Shown here: one piece after another, positions 1-6,195 of the stretch
Layout of the letters: each line of letters starts with the position of its first letter
Numbering within the stretch: the first letter of the stretch is position 1
Source of the DNA: Synergistaceae bacterium
GTDB taxonomy: Bacteria > Synergistota > Synergistia > Synergistales > Synergistaceae
DNA: 9,502 nucleotides
NCBI GenBank assembly: GCA_012727545.1
Contig: JAAYHA010000122.1
Span: forward strand, 1-9,502
Direction: 5' to 3'
The notes under the pieces: generated by a model
What the model was told of the DNA's origin: nothing
The model's input: the letters and a program-made list of their open reading frames with translations, nothing else
Databases searched by the model: none
Translations under genes and position numbers: made by a program

Positions 1-2
1 CG

Positions 3-1040
3 GCAAATATCAAGGAAAGAATTGCCATTGACCCTTCAAACCTTAAATCGATCGATCCGGAAAATGACCTTCTGTCCCTGATAAGCTGCCCCAACGGCAG
101 AAGCAAACACGGGATCTGGGAGCAGTACGACTCTATGGTCCAGCTGCATACGATAGAGGGACCGGGATCACCTGTTGCTGTGGTCGAAGTCCCAGATACT
201 GAAAGGGCATGTCTGCTCACAATGGAAGCTGAGCCCAACAAGTGCTGGACTGACCCCTATATGGGCGCCTCAGAAACTATAGCTCTTTCACTGAGGGGGC
301 TCTGGATATCGGGTGCAGAAATATTGGGGATGACAAACTGCCTTAACTTTGCCTCACCCGAGGCTCCGGAAAAATTCTATGAACTGGAACAGTCCATCAA
401 AGGTCTCGCAGACACATGCAGAAGCCTTGACTGTCCGGTAGTGTCAGGGAACGTGAGTCTCTACAACGAGACAGCAAGCGGACAGATCTACCCCACTCCC
501 CTCGTGGTGACTGCCGGACTTCTTAAGGACAGAAGGAAACATCTTGCATCAGGAAATGCGGGAACCGGAGACACGCTATACATCGTTGGGGATCTTTGCG
601 GTTCACTGGGAGCTTCGCGCTACCAGGTAATGAAAAACGGCAAACCGGCCGGCAAAACTGTCAGGCCTGATCATGATAAGGAAAAGTTGTTCCGGGAGAG
701 GGCGATGAAAACTGCTGCTGACGGAGTTGCGTCTTCCGGACGTGCTGTTGCCGGCGGAGGCATTGCAGTTGCACTTGCAAACGAGGCAATAGCTTCAGAC
801 AGGGGTATCAATATCGAAATAAACTCATCCATAGCCGCGGAAGAGCTCCTCTTCTCAGAAGGCGGAGCACGAGCCATATATGCGGTCCCCAAAGAAAAAG
901 CCGACTCTTTTGAAAAGATATGGGAAGGTTTTCCATGCACTGAGATCGGAACTGTTGGTGGAGATAAGTTTGAGTGGAAAGATATGCTCAGCGTTGATCT
1001 GTCAAAACTGAAAAAAGCCTTCTTGGAGGGCTGTTTCTAA
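3..1040 (+). CDS. purL: Phosphoribosylformylglycinamidine synthase subunit PurL (C-terminal part; gene begins upstream)
   Basis: Synthetase subunit that converts FGAR to FGAM with ATP, using ammonia that the PurQ glutaminase releases from glutamine; PurS usually bridges the two. The frame is open from base 3, so the Met codon at 135 is internal, not a start. The 345 codons before the stop hold the linker and second half of a small-type PurL. After a segment resembling SPN..SK..YEQYDxMVQ comes the family block with GMTNCLNF, then PVVSGNVSLYNET and YPTP, and finally the AIR-synthase-like C-terminal domain from about base 530. The protein ends without a glutaminase domain, so separate purQ and purS genes are expected, probably upstream. 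The usual HDxS(D/E)GG motif of the C-terminal domain reads G-R-A-V-A-G-G-G at 738-761, losing the His, Asp and Ser. The stop lies two bases before purF1. Family identity is certain; the effect of the lost motif is unknown. Confidence 0.96.
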   Translation, partial: ANIKERIAIDPSNLKSIDPENDLLSLISCPNGRSKHGIWEQYDSMVQLHTIEGPGSPVAVVEVPDTERACLLTMEAEPNKCWTDPYMGASETIALSLRGLWISGAEILGMTNCLNFASPEAPEKFYELEQSIKGLADTCRSLDCPVVSGNVSLYNETASGQIYPTPLVVTAGLLKDRRKHLASGNAGTGDTLYIVGDLCGSLGASRYQVMKNGKPAGKTVRPDHDKEKLFRERAMKTAADGVASSGRAVAGGGIAVALANEAIASDRGINIEINSSIAAEELLFSEGGARAIYAVPKEKADSFEKIWEGFPCTEIGTVGGDKFEWKDMLSVDLSKLKKAFLEGCF

Positions 1041-1042
1041 AA

Positions 1043-2413
1043 ATGTGCGGCGTTTTCGGCGCTTACAGCATGAGCGGCGCCTCGGTCCTTGAGGATGTCT
1101 ACCTTGGTCTTTGCGCGCTTCAGCACAGGGGACAGCTTTCTGCCGGCGTAGCATGGATAGAGGACGGAACTGTAAACATAAAGAAGGGTATGGGGCTGGT
1201 CCACGAAGCACTGAGCCAGAACTGCCTTTCCAACATCCATGCAGATACTGCGATAGGACATGTAAGGTATGCCACAGCAGGAGGCACCAGGATAGAAGAC
1301 TGCCAGCCTCTGGGAGCAAATTATTCCCAGGGTCCTGTTGCCATCGCCCACAACGGCAACCTGACAAACGCCAATGGCCTCAGCGGCTATCTTGAAAACA
1401 GGGGCGCCATATTCCACACATCATCCGACACAGAGACCATCCTTCAGCTTATGGCCCACCAACCGGGGGTCGTCCAGCTCGAAGCCCTTGAAAAAGCACT
1501 TTCTAAGATCCAGGGGGCATACAGCCTTGCTGTGCTCTTCGATGGATGCCTCATAGCTGCAAGGGATCCCTGGGGTTTCCGGCCCTTGGTCATAGGTCAG
1601 AGAGATGAAACTATCTATGTCGCATCAGAGTCATGCGCTCTGGACATACTTGGAGCCGAGATAGTCCGAGATGTTGAACCGGGCGAAATACTTGTCATTG
1701 ACAGAAGGGGCATGATATCCCGCAAACTCCCGGCAAGCCCTCCCAAAAGATGCCACTGCTCTTTTGAATATGTATATTTTGCCCGCCCTGACAGCGTTAT
1801 AGACGGCAGATCCGTTTACAGAGCGAGGAAAGAACTTGGTGTAAAACTGGCAGAAGCTGCTGTTCCGGAAAATTCTGTAGTTACAGGGATGCCGGACAGC
1901 GGCACACTTGCAGCCCTTGGATACGCCCAAAAGTCATCTCTTCCCTTCGAGATGGGGATCGTGAGAAACCGGTATGTGGGCAGGACATTCATACAGCCCA
2001 CACAGCTCGTGAGAGATATCGGGGTCAAGATAAAACTCAACCCGCAGCGTACAGCATTCACAGACAGGGAGGCTGTAGTGGTTGACGACTCTCTTGTCCG
2101 GGGAACGACTGCAGGAAGGATCGTTTCAATGATCAGGGAGAGCGGAGCTAAAAAAGTCCACCTCCGTATAGCATCACCTCCCGTCTGTTTCCCATGTTAC
2201 TACGGAATAGACACCCCAAGTTCAGACGAACTGGCGGCGGCTCAGATGGACATACCCGCCCTCTGCAAAAAGATAGGTGCAGACTCCCTTGAATACCTTA
2301 CCTGTGCACAGCTTAGGGATGCTATAGGGCTTCCCTCGTCAGAGCTCTGCACAGCCTGCTTTGACGGAAGCTATCTTGAAAATGAGGATTACTCTGATCT
2401 TCTGGAGGTCTGA
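1043..2413 (+). CDS. purF: Amidophosphoribosyltransferase PurF, copy 1 (intact glutaminase)
   Basis: Catalyses the committed step: PRPP plus glutamine gives 5-phosphoribosylamine. At 456 aa it has the usual length. Residues 1 to about 230 are the class II glutaminase domain. Cys2 follows Met directly, so removal of Met would expose the nucleophile. Arg75 (GHVRY), Asn104-Gly105 (HNGNL) and Asp129 (SSDTE) match E. coli Arg73, Asn101-Gly102 and Asp127. The phosphoribosyltransferase domain has the flexible loop NRYVGRTFI (309-317) and the PRPP loop VVDDSLVRGTT (346-356). Cys239, Cys385, Cys436 and Cys439 match the four 4Fe-4S ligands of the B. subtilis-type enzyme, but the B. subtilis propeptide is absent. 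The QHRGQE motif reads QHRGQL (Leu32). An SD (GGAGGG, 1025-1030) lies inside the end of purL, 12 bases before the ATG. Copy 2 is about 63% identical over the first 76 residues. This is the likely working glutamine-dependent enzyme. Confidence 0.96.
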   Translation: MCGVFGAYSMSGASVLEDVYLGLCALQHRGQLSAGVAWIEDGTVNIKKGMGLVHEALSQNCLSNIHADTAIGHVRYATAGGTRIEDCQPLGANYSQGPVAIAHNGNLTNANGLSGYLENRGAIFHTSSDTETILQLMAHQPGVVQLEALEKALSKIQGAYSLAVLFDGCLIAARDPWGFRPLVIGQRDETIYVASESCALDILGAEIVRDVEPGEILVIDRRGMISRKLPASPPKRCHCSFEYVYFARPDSVIDGRSVYRARKELGVKLAEAAVPENSVVTGMPDSGTLAALGYAQKSSLPFEMGIVRNRYVGRTFIQPTQLVRDIGVKIKLNPQRTAFTDREAVVVDDSLVRGTTAGRIVSMIRESGAKKVHLRIASPPVCFPCYYGIDTPSSDELAAAQMDIPALCKKIGADSLEYLTCAQLRDAIGLPSSELCTACFDGSYLENEDYSDLLEV

Positions 2414-2510
2414 TCAAAATCCGCTCCGCTCTGCCGGCAGTTCGGGGTAAAAATAACAGAACGTGTTAAACGAAAAACTATGCACATAAAAATCTTTGGA
2501 GGTGCTCGAA
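2414..2510. other. 97-base intergenic gap before purC, A+T-rich in its second half
   Basis: This is the only substantial non-coding stretch in the window. Its first third is G+C-rich and holds the 10-base perfect palindrome CTGCCGGCAG (2431-2440). That palindrome can form only a 3-bp stem and has no T-tract, so it does not look like a terminator. The second half (about 2448-2497) is A+T-rich, as in a promoter or an unstructured leader, but I find no convincing -35/-10 pair with proper spacing. No riboswitch core was recognised. A secondary promoter for purC and the genes downstream is possible, not shown. Confidence 0.4.
2498..2503 (+). promoter_or_regulatory. Ribosome binding site of purC
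   Basis: GGAGGT lies 7 bases before the ATG at 2511. It decides the start: an in-frame TTG at 2496 would put this SD inside the coding sequence and add five residues the family does not need. Confidence 0.85.
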
Positions 2511-3224
2511 ATGGAACTGAATAAAAAGGATTTCATATATGAAGGCAAGGCAAAGAGGCTCTACACTACAGAAGATCCGGATCTTGTCATAGTTGAATAC
2601 AAGGACAGCTTCACCGCTTTCAACGGAGAGAAGAAGGCTACAATGAGCGGCAAAGGTCAGCTCAATAACAAGATAAGCTCAAAGCTTTTCGGGTATCTGA
2701 AATCAAAAGGCATAGAATCACATTTCGTCAGGCAGACAGACGATGTCCATCAGGTCGTTACAAGAGTTTCCATCGTACCCCTTGAGGTCATCGTAAGAAA
2801 CATAACTACAGGATCACTCTGCAAGAGGCTTGGCGTTAAGGAAGGCATGGTACTTCCCCGCCCTCTCGTGGAGTTTTGCTACAAAAACGATGAACTGGGC
2901 GACCCCATTATCCTTGAGGATCATGCGATCCTTTTCGGATGGGCGACAGAGGAAGAAATAGCCAAGATCAAAGACATTTCACTCAAGGTAAACTCCGTGC
3001 TGAAAGAATATTTTGAAGAAAAGGGCATCGTCCTTGTCGACTTCAAGCTTGAGTTCGGCAAAGATTCAAAAGGAAACCTGATGCTTGCTGATGAGATCTC
3101 ACCGGACACATGCAGGTTCTGGGACAGTTCTACGGGAGACCGCCTGGACAAGGACCGCTTCCGCAAAGACCTCGGAAACGTACTGGGCGCATACGAAGAG
3201 ATCTGGAAGCGGATATCAGCGTAA
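2511..3224 (+). CDS. purC: SAICAR synthetase PurC
   Basis: Phosphoribosylaminoimidazole-succinocarboxamide synthase joins CAIR and aspartate with ATP to give SAICAR. The 237 aa length is normal for the stand-alone bacterial enzyme. Visible family features are the N-terminal YEGKAKR nucleotide-binding segment (10-16), KDSFTAFNGEKK (31-42), VPLEVIVRN (89-97) followed by TTGS, the VDFKLEFG strand (176-183) and the signature DEISPDTCRFWD (194-205). No key segment is missing. The ATG at 2511 was chosen because of the well-spaced SD. The gene sits between the two purF copies and thus splits the common purL-purF-purM order. Its stop is three bases before purF2, and the two genes are in the same frame, separated only by TAA-AAG. 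Identity is secure. Confidence 0.97.
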   Translation: MELNKKDFIYEGKAKRLYTTEDPDLVIVEYKDSFTAFNGEKKATMSGKGQLNNKISSKLFGYLKSKGIESHFVRQTDDVHQVVTRVSIVPLEVIVRNITTGSLCKRLGVKEGMVLPRPLVEFCYKNDELGDPIILEDHAILFGWATEEEIAKIKDISLKVNSVLKEYFEEKGIVLVDFKLEFGKDSKGNLMLADEISPDTCRFWDSSTGDRLDKDRFRKDLGNVLGAYEEIWKRISA

Positions 3225-3227
3225 AAG

Positions 3228-4595
3228 ATGAGCGGGATATTCGGGGCTTACAGCAAAACAGGCAAACCTGTCCTGGAGGAGGTCTACCTCGGACTTTATG
3301 CTCTTCAGCACAGGGGACAGGAGTGTGCGGGAATCGCCTGGAGCGAGGACGGGCGTATAGCTGCCGCAAAGGGAATGGGGCTGCTCCACAACGCAATAGA
3401 ACAGCAGTGCCTTACTCAAAAAAACGCTCCATGCGCCATAGGACATGTACGTTACACACCGCTTCCGGGATCCCAGCAGCACAATGTGCTTCCCATAGGG
3501 GCAAACTACGCCAGGGGAGCTGTCGCAGTTTCACATGACGGACTTATCACAAACCTTAAAGAACTGACGGTGCAGCTTGAGAATCAGGGGGCCATTTTCC
3601 AGTCTTCAACAGATTCTGAAGCTATCCTCCATCTCATGGCTCACAAATCCCATATGCAGCCTCTGGATGCCCTCATAGATTCCCTTCGCAAGGTAAAGGG
3701 TTCATATGCAGTTATTGTGCTCCTTAACGGAGTTCTTGTGGCGGCGCGGGATCCATGGGGATTCAAACCCCTTGTGATAGGAAAAAAGGATGAGGATCAC
3801 TATGTCGCTTCAGAATCCTGTGCTCTTGATATTGTAGGGGCAAAGCTACTGCGCGACGTCGAACCGGGAGAAATCGTCGTCATTGACGACAGGGGTATGA
3901 GAAGCCTGAAGATTCATCACGAGTGCTTCAGAGGCATGAGATGTTCATTCGAGTATGTGTACACAGCCAGACCGGACAGCATAATCGACGGCAGGTCTGT
4001 ATATGAGGCACGCAAAGAGATGGGCAGGCTGCTGGCTGAACAGGCTCCGTGCCCGGAGGCTGAAATAACGGCGGGTATGCCTGACAGCGGAACGATAGCT
4101 GCGGTCGGTTACGCAGAAAGATCCGGCATTCAGCTTGAAATGGGAGTAGTTAGGAACCGCTATGTCGGGCGGACATTTATTCAACCGACCCAAAAAGTAC
4201 GCGACCTGGGTGTTAAAATTAAACTGAACCCGATCTCTGAAGTTTTTGACAATAAAAAAGCAGTAATAATTGATGATTCGATAGTACGTGGGACAACCGC
4301 AGAGAGGGTCGTCTCCATGATAAGAGACTCGGGAGCATCCGAAGTACATTTGAGGATCGCCTCCCCTCCTGTGCTGCATCCCTGCAGATACGGCATAGAT
4401 ACCAGAAAAGAAGAGACTCTTGCCGCAGTCCGAATGACTGTCCCCGAACTTTGCAAAAAGATAGGAGCGGACTCCCTTGAGTACCTAAGCGAGGAAAACC
4501 TGATTGCAGCCATAGGACTGCCTGAGGATCAGATATGCACAGCCTGTTTTACCGGTAAATATCTTGATGAAAATGATTTGAAAGCTGGTGCGTGA
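3228..4595 (+). CDS. purF: PurF paralogue, copy 2: phosphoribosyltransferase with predicted dead glutaminase
   Basis: Full-length (455 aa) homologue of amidophosphoribosyltransferase, collinear with copy 1. It begins M-S-G-I-F-G, so the catalytic Cys is Ser2 (AGC). HNGNL is H-D-G-L-I, giving Asp104 (GAC, 3537-3539) where the oxyanion-hole Asn belongs. The loop after GHVRY reads T-P-L-P-G rather than A-T-A-G-G. Arg75 and Asp129 remain. The transferase half looks intact: NRYVGRTFI (310-318), PRPP loop IIDDSIVRGTT (347-357), and Fe-S ligands Cys239, Cys386, Cys437 and Cys440. Ser337 replaces an Arg that copy 1 has (Arg336). Because Cys1 and Asn101 are needed for glutamine hydrolysis in characterised PurF, glutamine-dependent activity is unlikely. 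Ammonia-dependent synthesis, or a heteromer with copy 1, are inferences. No clear SD precedes the ATG, so translation probably depends on purC. It overlaps purM by four bases. Confidence 0.93.
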   Translation: MSGIFGAYSKTGKPVLEEVYLGLYALQHRGQECAGIAWSEDGRIAAAKGMGLLHNAIEQQCLTQKNAPCAIGHVRYTPLPGSQQHNVLPIGANYARGAVAVSHDGLITNLKELTVQLENQGAIFQSSTDSEAILHLMAHKSHMQPLDALIDSLRKVKGSYAVIVLLNGVLVAARDPWGFKPLVIGKKDEDHYVASESCALDIVGAKLLRDVEPGEIVVIDDRGMRSLKIHHECFRGMRCSFEYVYTARPDSIIDGRSVYEARKEMGRLLAEQAPCPEAEITAGMPDSGTIAAVGYAERSGIQLEMGVVRNRYVGRTFIQPTQKVRDLGVKIKLNPISEVFDNKKAVIIDDSIVRGTTAERVVSMIRDSGASEVHLRIASPPVLHPCRYGIDTRKEETLAAVRMTVPELCKKIGADSLEYLSEENLIAAIGLPEDQICTACFTGKYLDENDLKAGA

Positions 4596-5614
4596 TCTTG
4601 GATAACAACTTGACCTACGAAAAGGCGGGAGTAAGTATCGAGGCAGGCGACCTTTGGGTCGAAACAATAAAGGGCATGCTGAAAAAACGCCCGAAAGACC
4701 CTGACTGCGTTGGCGGAGTAGGGGGATTTGCCGGCCTGTACCGCATTGGAGGAGGAAAATGTATAGCAGCCTGCTGCGACGGAGTCGGCACAAAACTTGA
4801 GCTGGCCAAGGAGACAGGGATCTACCGCGGGCTTGGACAGGACCTTGTCGCCATGAACGTCAACGACCTTGTCACCGGTGGGGCAAGACCTCTATTTTTC
4901 CTCGATTACGCTTCATGCGGAAAACTGAACGTTGATATTTTTAAAGATATCCTTGAAGGCATCCTAGATGCATGCAACGAAAGCATGTGCGCTCTGCTAG
5001 GTGGAGAGACGGCTGAAATGCCCGACGTCTACGGCGAAGATGGTTTTGATCTGGCCGGATTTGCTGTCGGCATGATCGACGAAGATAAAATCATCGACGG
5101 AAGCGAAGTAAAAGAGGGCGACATTATCCTGGGGGTCAGCAGCTCCGGTGTGCACAGCAACGGATACAGCCTCGTAAGGAAGGCCCTTGGCAAAGACGGG
5201 CTTAACGCGGGGCTTGACACTGTCCCCGACGGCTGGACCGAAAAACTTGCAGAAGCTGTCATGAGACCTACAAAATTATATGTAAAGCCTGCCCTTGCGG
5301 CAGTAGAAACCGGAGCTGTCCATGCCATGGCTCACATTACAGGCGGCGGGATGTACGGAAATATCATAAGGGTCATCCCCAAAGGACTCGACATCGACAT
5401 AGATTTCAGCTCATGGCAGCGCCCCAAAATTTTTGAACTTATTCAGAGCGCAGGCATTGAGGAAGAAGAAATGAGGAAAGTATTTAACCTTGGCATAGGG
5501 TACGTCTTTATCGCTGATCCTGAAGAGGCGTACATGATCGAAAATGCCCTCTCCGGTCACGGAGAGAAAGCTGTGAAGATAGGAAGGGTAGTAAAGTGTA
5601 CCTCCCCCGAATAG
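4592..5614 (+). CDS. purM: AIR synthetase PurM (phosphoribosylformylglycinamidine cyclo-ligase)
   Basis: Closes the imidazole ring by converting FGAM to AIR with ATP. The 340 aa protein is close to the usual length. It starts with the typical LTYEKAGVSIEAG segment (7-19). Then come DGVGTK (63-68), GQDLVAMNVNDLV (82-94, usual family segment), GGETAEMP (137-144), SSSGVHSNGYSLVRK (183-197) and AHITGGG (247-253), all standard for the PurM fold. The start is taken as GTG at 4592, overlapping the purF2 stop as GTGA, which suits coupled translation. A TTG at 4598 is an alternative; neither has a strong SD. Small differences from consensus, such as Ile where Pro often follows GGG..N, are unlikely to matter. 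Identity is secure; the start is moderately sure. Confidence 0.96.
   Translation: MILDNNLTYEKAGVSIEAGDLWVETIKGMLKKRPKDPDCVGGVGGFAGLYRIGGGKCIAACCDGVGTKLELAKETGIYRGLGQDLVAMNVNDLVTGGARPLFFLDYASCGKLNVDIFKDILEGILDACNESMCALLGGETAEMPDVYGEDGFDLAGFAVGMIDEDKIIDGSEVKEGDIILGVSSSGVHSNGYSLVRKALGKDGLNAGLDTVPDGWTEKLAEAVMRPTKLYVKPALAAVETGAVHAMAHITGGGMYGNIIRVIPKGLDIDIDFSSWQRPKIFELIQSAGIEEEEMRKVFNLGIGYVFIADPEEAYMIENALSGHGEKAVKIGRVVKCTSPE
5581..5588 (+). promoter_or_regulatory. Ribosome binding site of purN inside purM
   Basis: AGGAAGGG lies within the last codons of purM, 7 bases before the GTG at 5596. It supports the 19-base overlap between purM and purN as real rather than a mis-chosen start. Confidence 0.75.
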
Positions 5615-6195
5615 CGATCCTGATCTCCGGCACAGGTTCAAACATGGAAGTTATCCTTAAAGCCTGCATTACCGGAGAACTGCCTGCCGAGGTCTCTTTT
5701 GTGGGAAGTGACAACATAAACGCAAAAGGTCTTGACACTGCGTCCGCCCTGGGAGCTCAAACACGAGTATTCTTTTACAAAAGGGACGGACGAAAGGCGG
5801 CAGAGGAAGCTATCTCCATGGCTGTCAGGGAGACAGAGACAGACTGGATAATACTTGCAGGCTTCATGAAAGTGCTCTCCCCTGAATTTGTAAGAAAATT
5901 CCCTGACAAAATCATAAATATCCACCCTGCAATGCTGCCCTCATTCCCCGGCGCCCACGGTATACGTGACGCATGGGAAGCGAAGGCGGACCACACCGGC
6001 GTAACTGTCCACATAGTTGACGAAGAGGTGGACCACGGACGCATACTTGCCCAGGAAAGGGTCGACATCCTTCCTGAAGATACACTGGAAACTCTTGAAG
6101 AGAGAATTCACAGGGTCGAACACAGGATATACAAAGAGACTCTGATAAAACATTTTTTAGAAAATCCGATATCTATCGAAGACCGGGAGGAATAA
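5596..6195 (+). CDS. purN: GAR transformylase PurN (formyl-THF-dependent)
   Basis: Transfers a formyl group from 10-formyltetrahydrofolate to GAR, giving FGAR. At 199 aa it matches the folate-dependent PurN family, not ATP/formate-using PurT. The N-terminus has the phosphate-binding segment IAILISGTGSNME (6-18). The catalytic triad is visible: Asn108 and His110 in INIHPA, and Asp146 in VDEEVDHG. The Asn-to-Asp distance of 38 residues equals that in E. coli PurN (Asn106, Asp144). LPSFPGAHG (114-122) is the usual loop after the active site. The HPS of many homologues is HPA here, a mild change. The GTG start has a good SD and lies 19 bases inside purM in another frame. The stop TAA overlaps the purH ATG as TAATG. 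Confidence 0.95.
   Translation: MYLPRIAILISGTGSNMEVILKACITGELPAEVSFVGSDNINAKGLDTASALGAQTRVFFYKRDGRKAAEEAISMAVRETETDWIILAGFMKVLSPEFVRKFPDKIINIHPAMLPSFPGAHGIRDAWEAKADHTGVTVHIVDEEVDHGRILAQERVDILPEDTLETLEERIHRVEHRIYKETLIKHFLENPISIEDREE
6185..6190 (+). promoter_or_regulatory. Ribosome binding site of purH
   Basis: GGGAGG lies within the last codons of purN. Three consecutive ATG codons follow at 6195, 6198 and 6201, with spacings of 4, 7 and 10 bases. The second may be the preferred initiator, so the N-terminus of PurH is uncertain by one or two Met residues. Confidence 0.75.

Noticed and set aside
1002..1417. Minus-strand open frames opposite purF1, with similar ones opposite purF2, purM, purN, purH, purD and purE
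   Set aside because: They lie antisense within well-recognised genes, resemble no family I know, and are rich in Ser, Arg and Pro as expected of shadow frames.
2431..2440. Rho-independent terminator at the palindrome CTGCCGGCAG after purF1
   Set aside because: The palindrome leaves only a 3-bp stem once a loop is allowed, and no T-run follows.
2462..2490. PurBox-like CGAA element or a -35/-10 pair (GTTAAA ... CATAAA) before purC
   Set aside because: The match to the PurR box is weak and single, and the hexamers are poor with only 14 bases between them.
2496..2510. Upstream TTG start for purC adding five residues
   Set aside because: The SD GGAGGT would fall inside the coding sequence, while the ATG at 2511 has ideal spacing to it.
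3228..4595. purF2 as a decaying pseudogene or a product of sequencing error
   Set aside because: The frame is intact over 455 codons, the Fe-S ligands and PRPP loop are conserved, and the changes cluster in the glutaminase pocket at several separate codons. A single read error cannot explain them.
5596..5614. Frameshift or PurM-PurN fusion at the 19-base overlap
   Set aside because: Both proteins are complete, and a good SD sits before the purN GTG, so this is an ordinary overlap.
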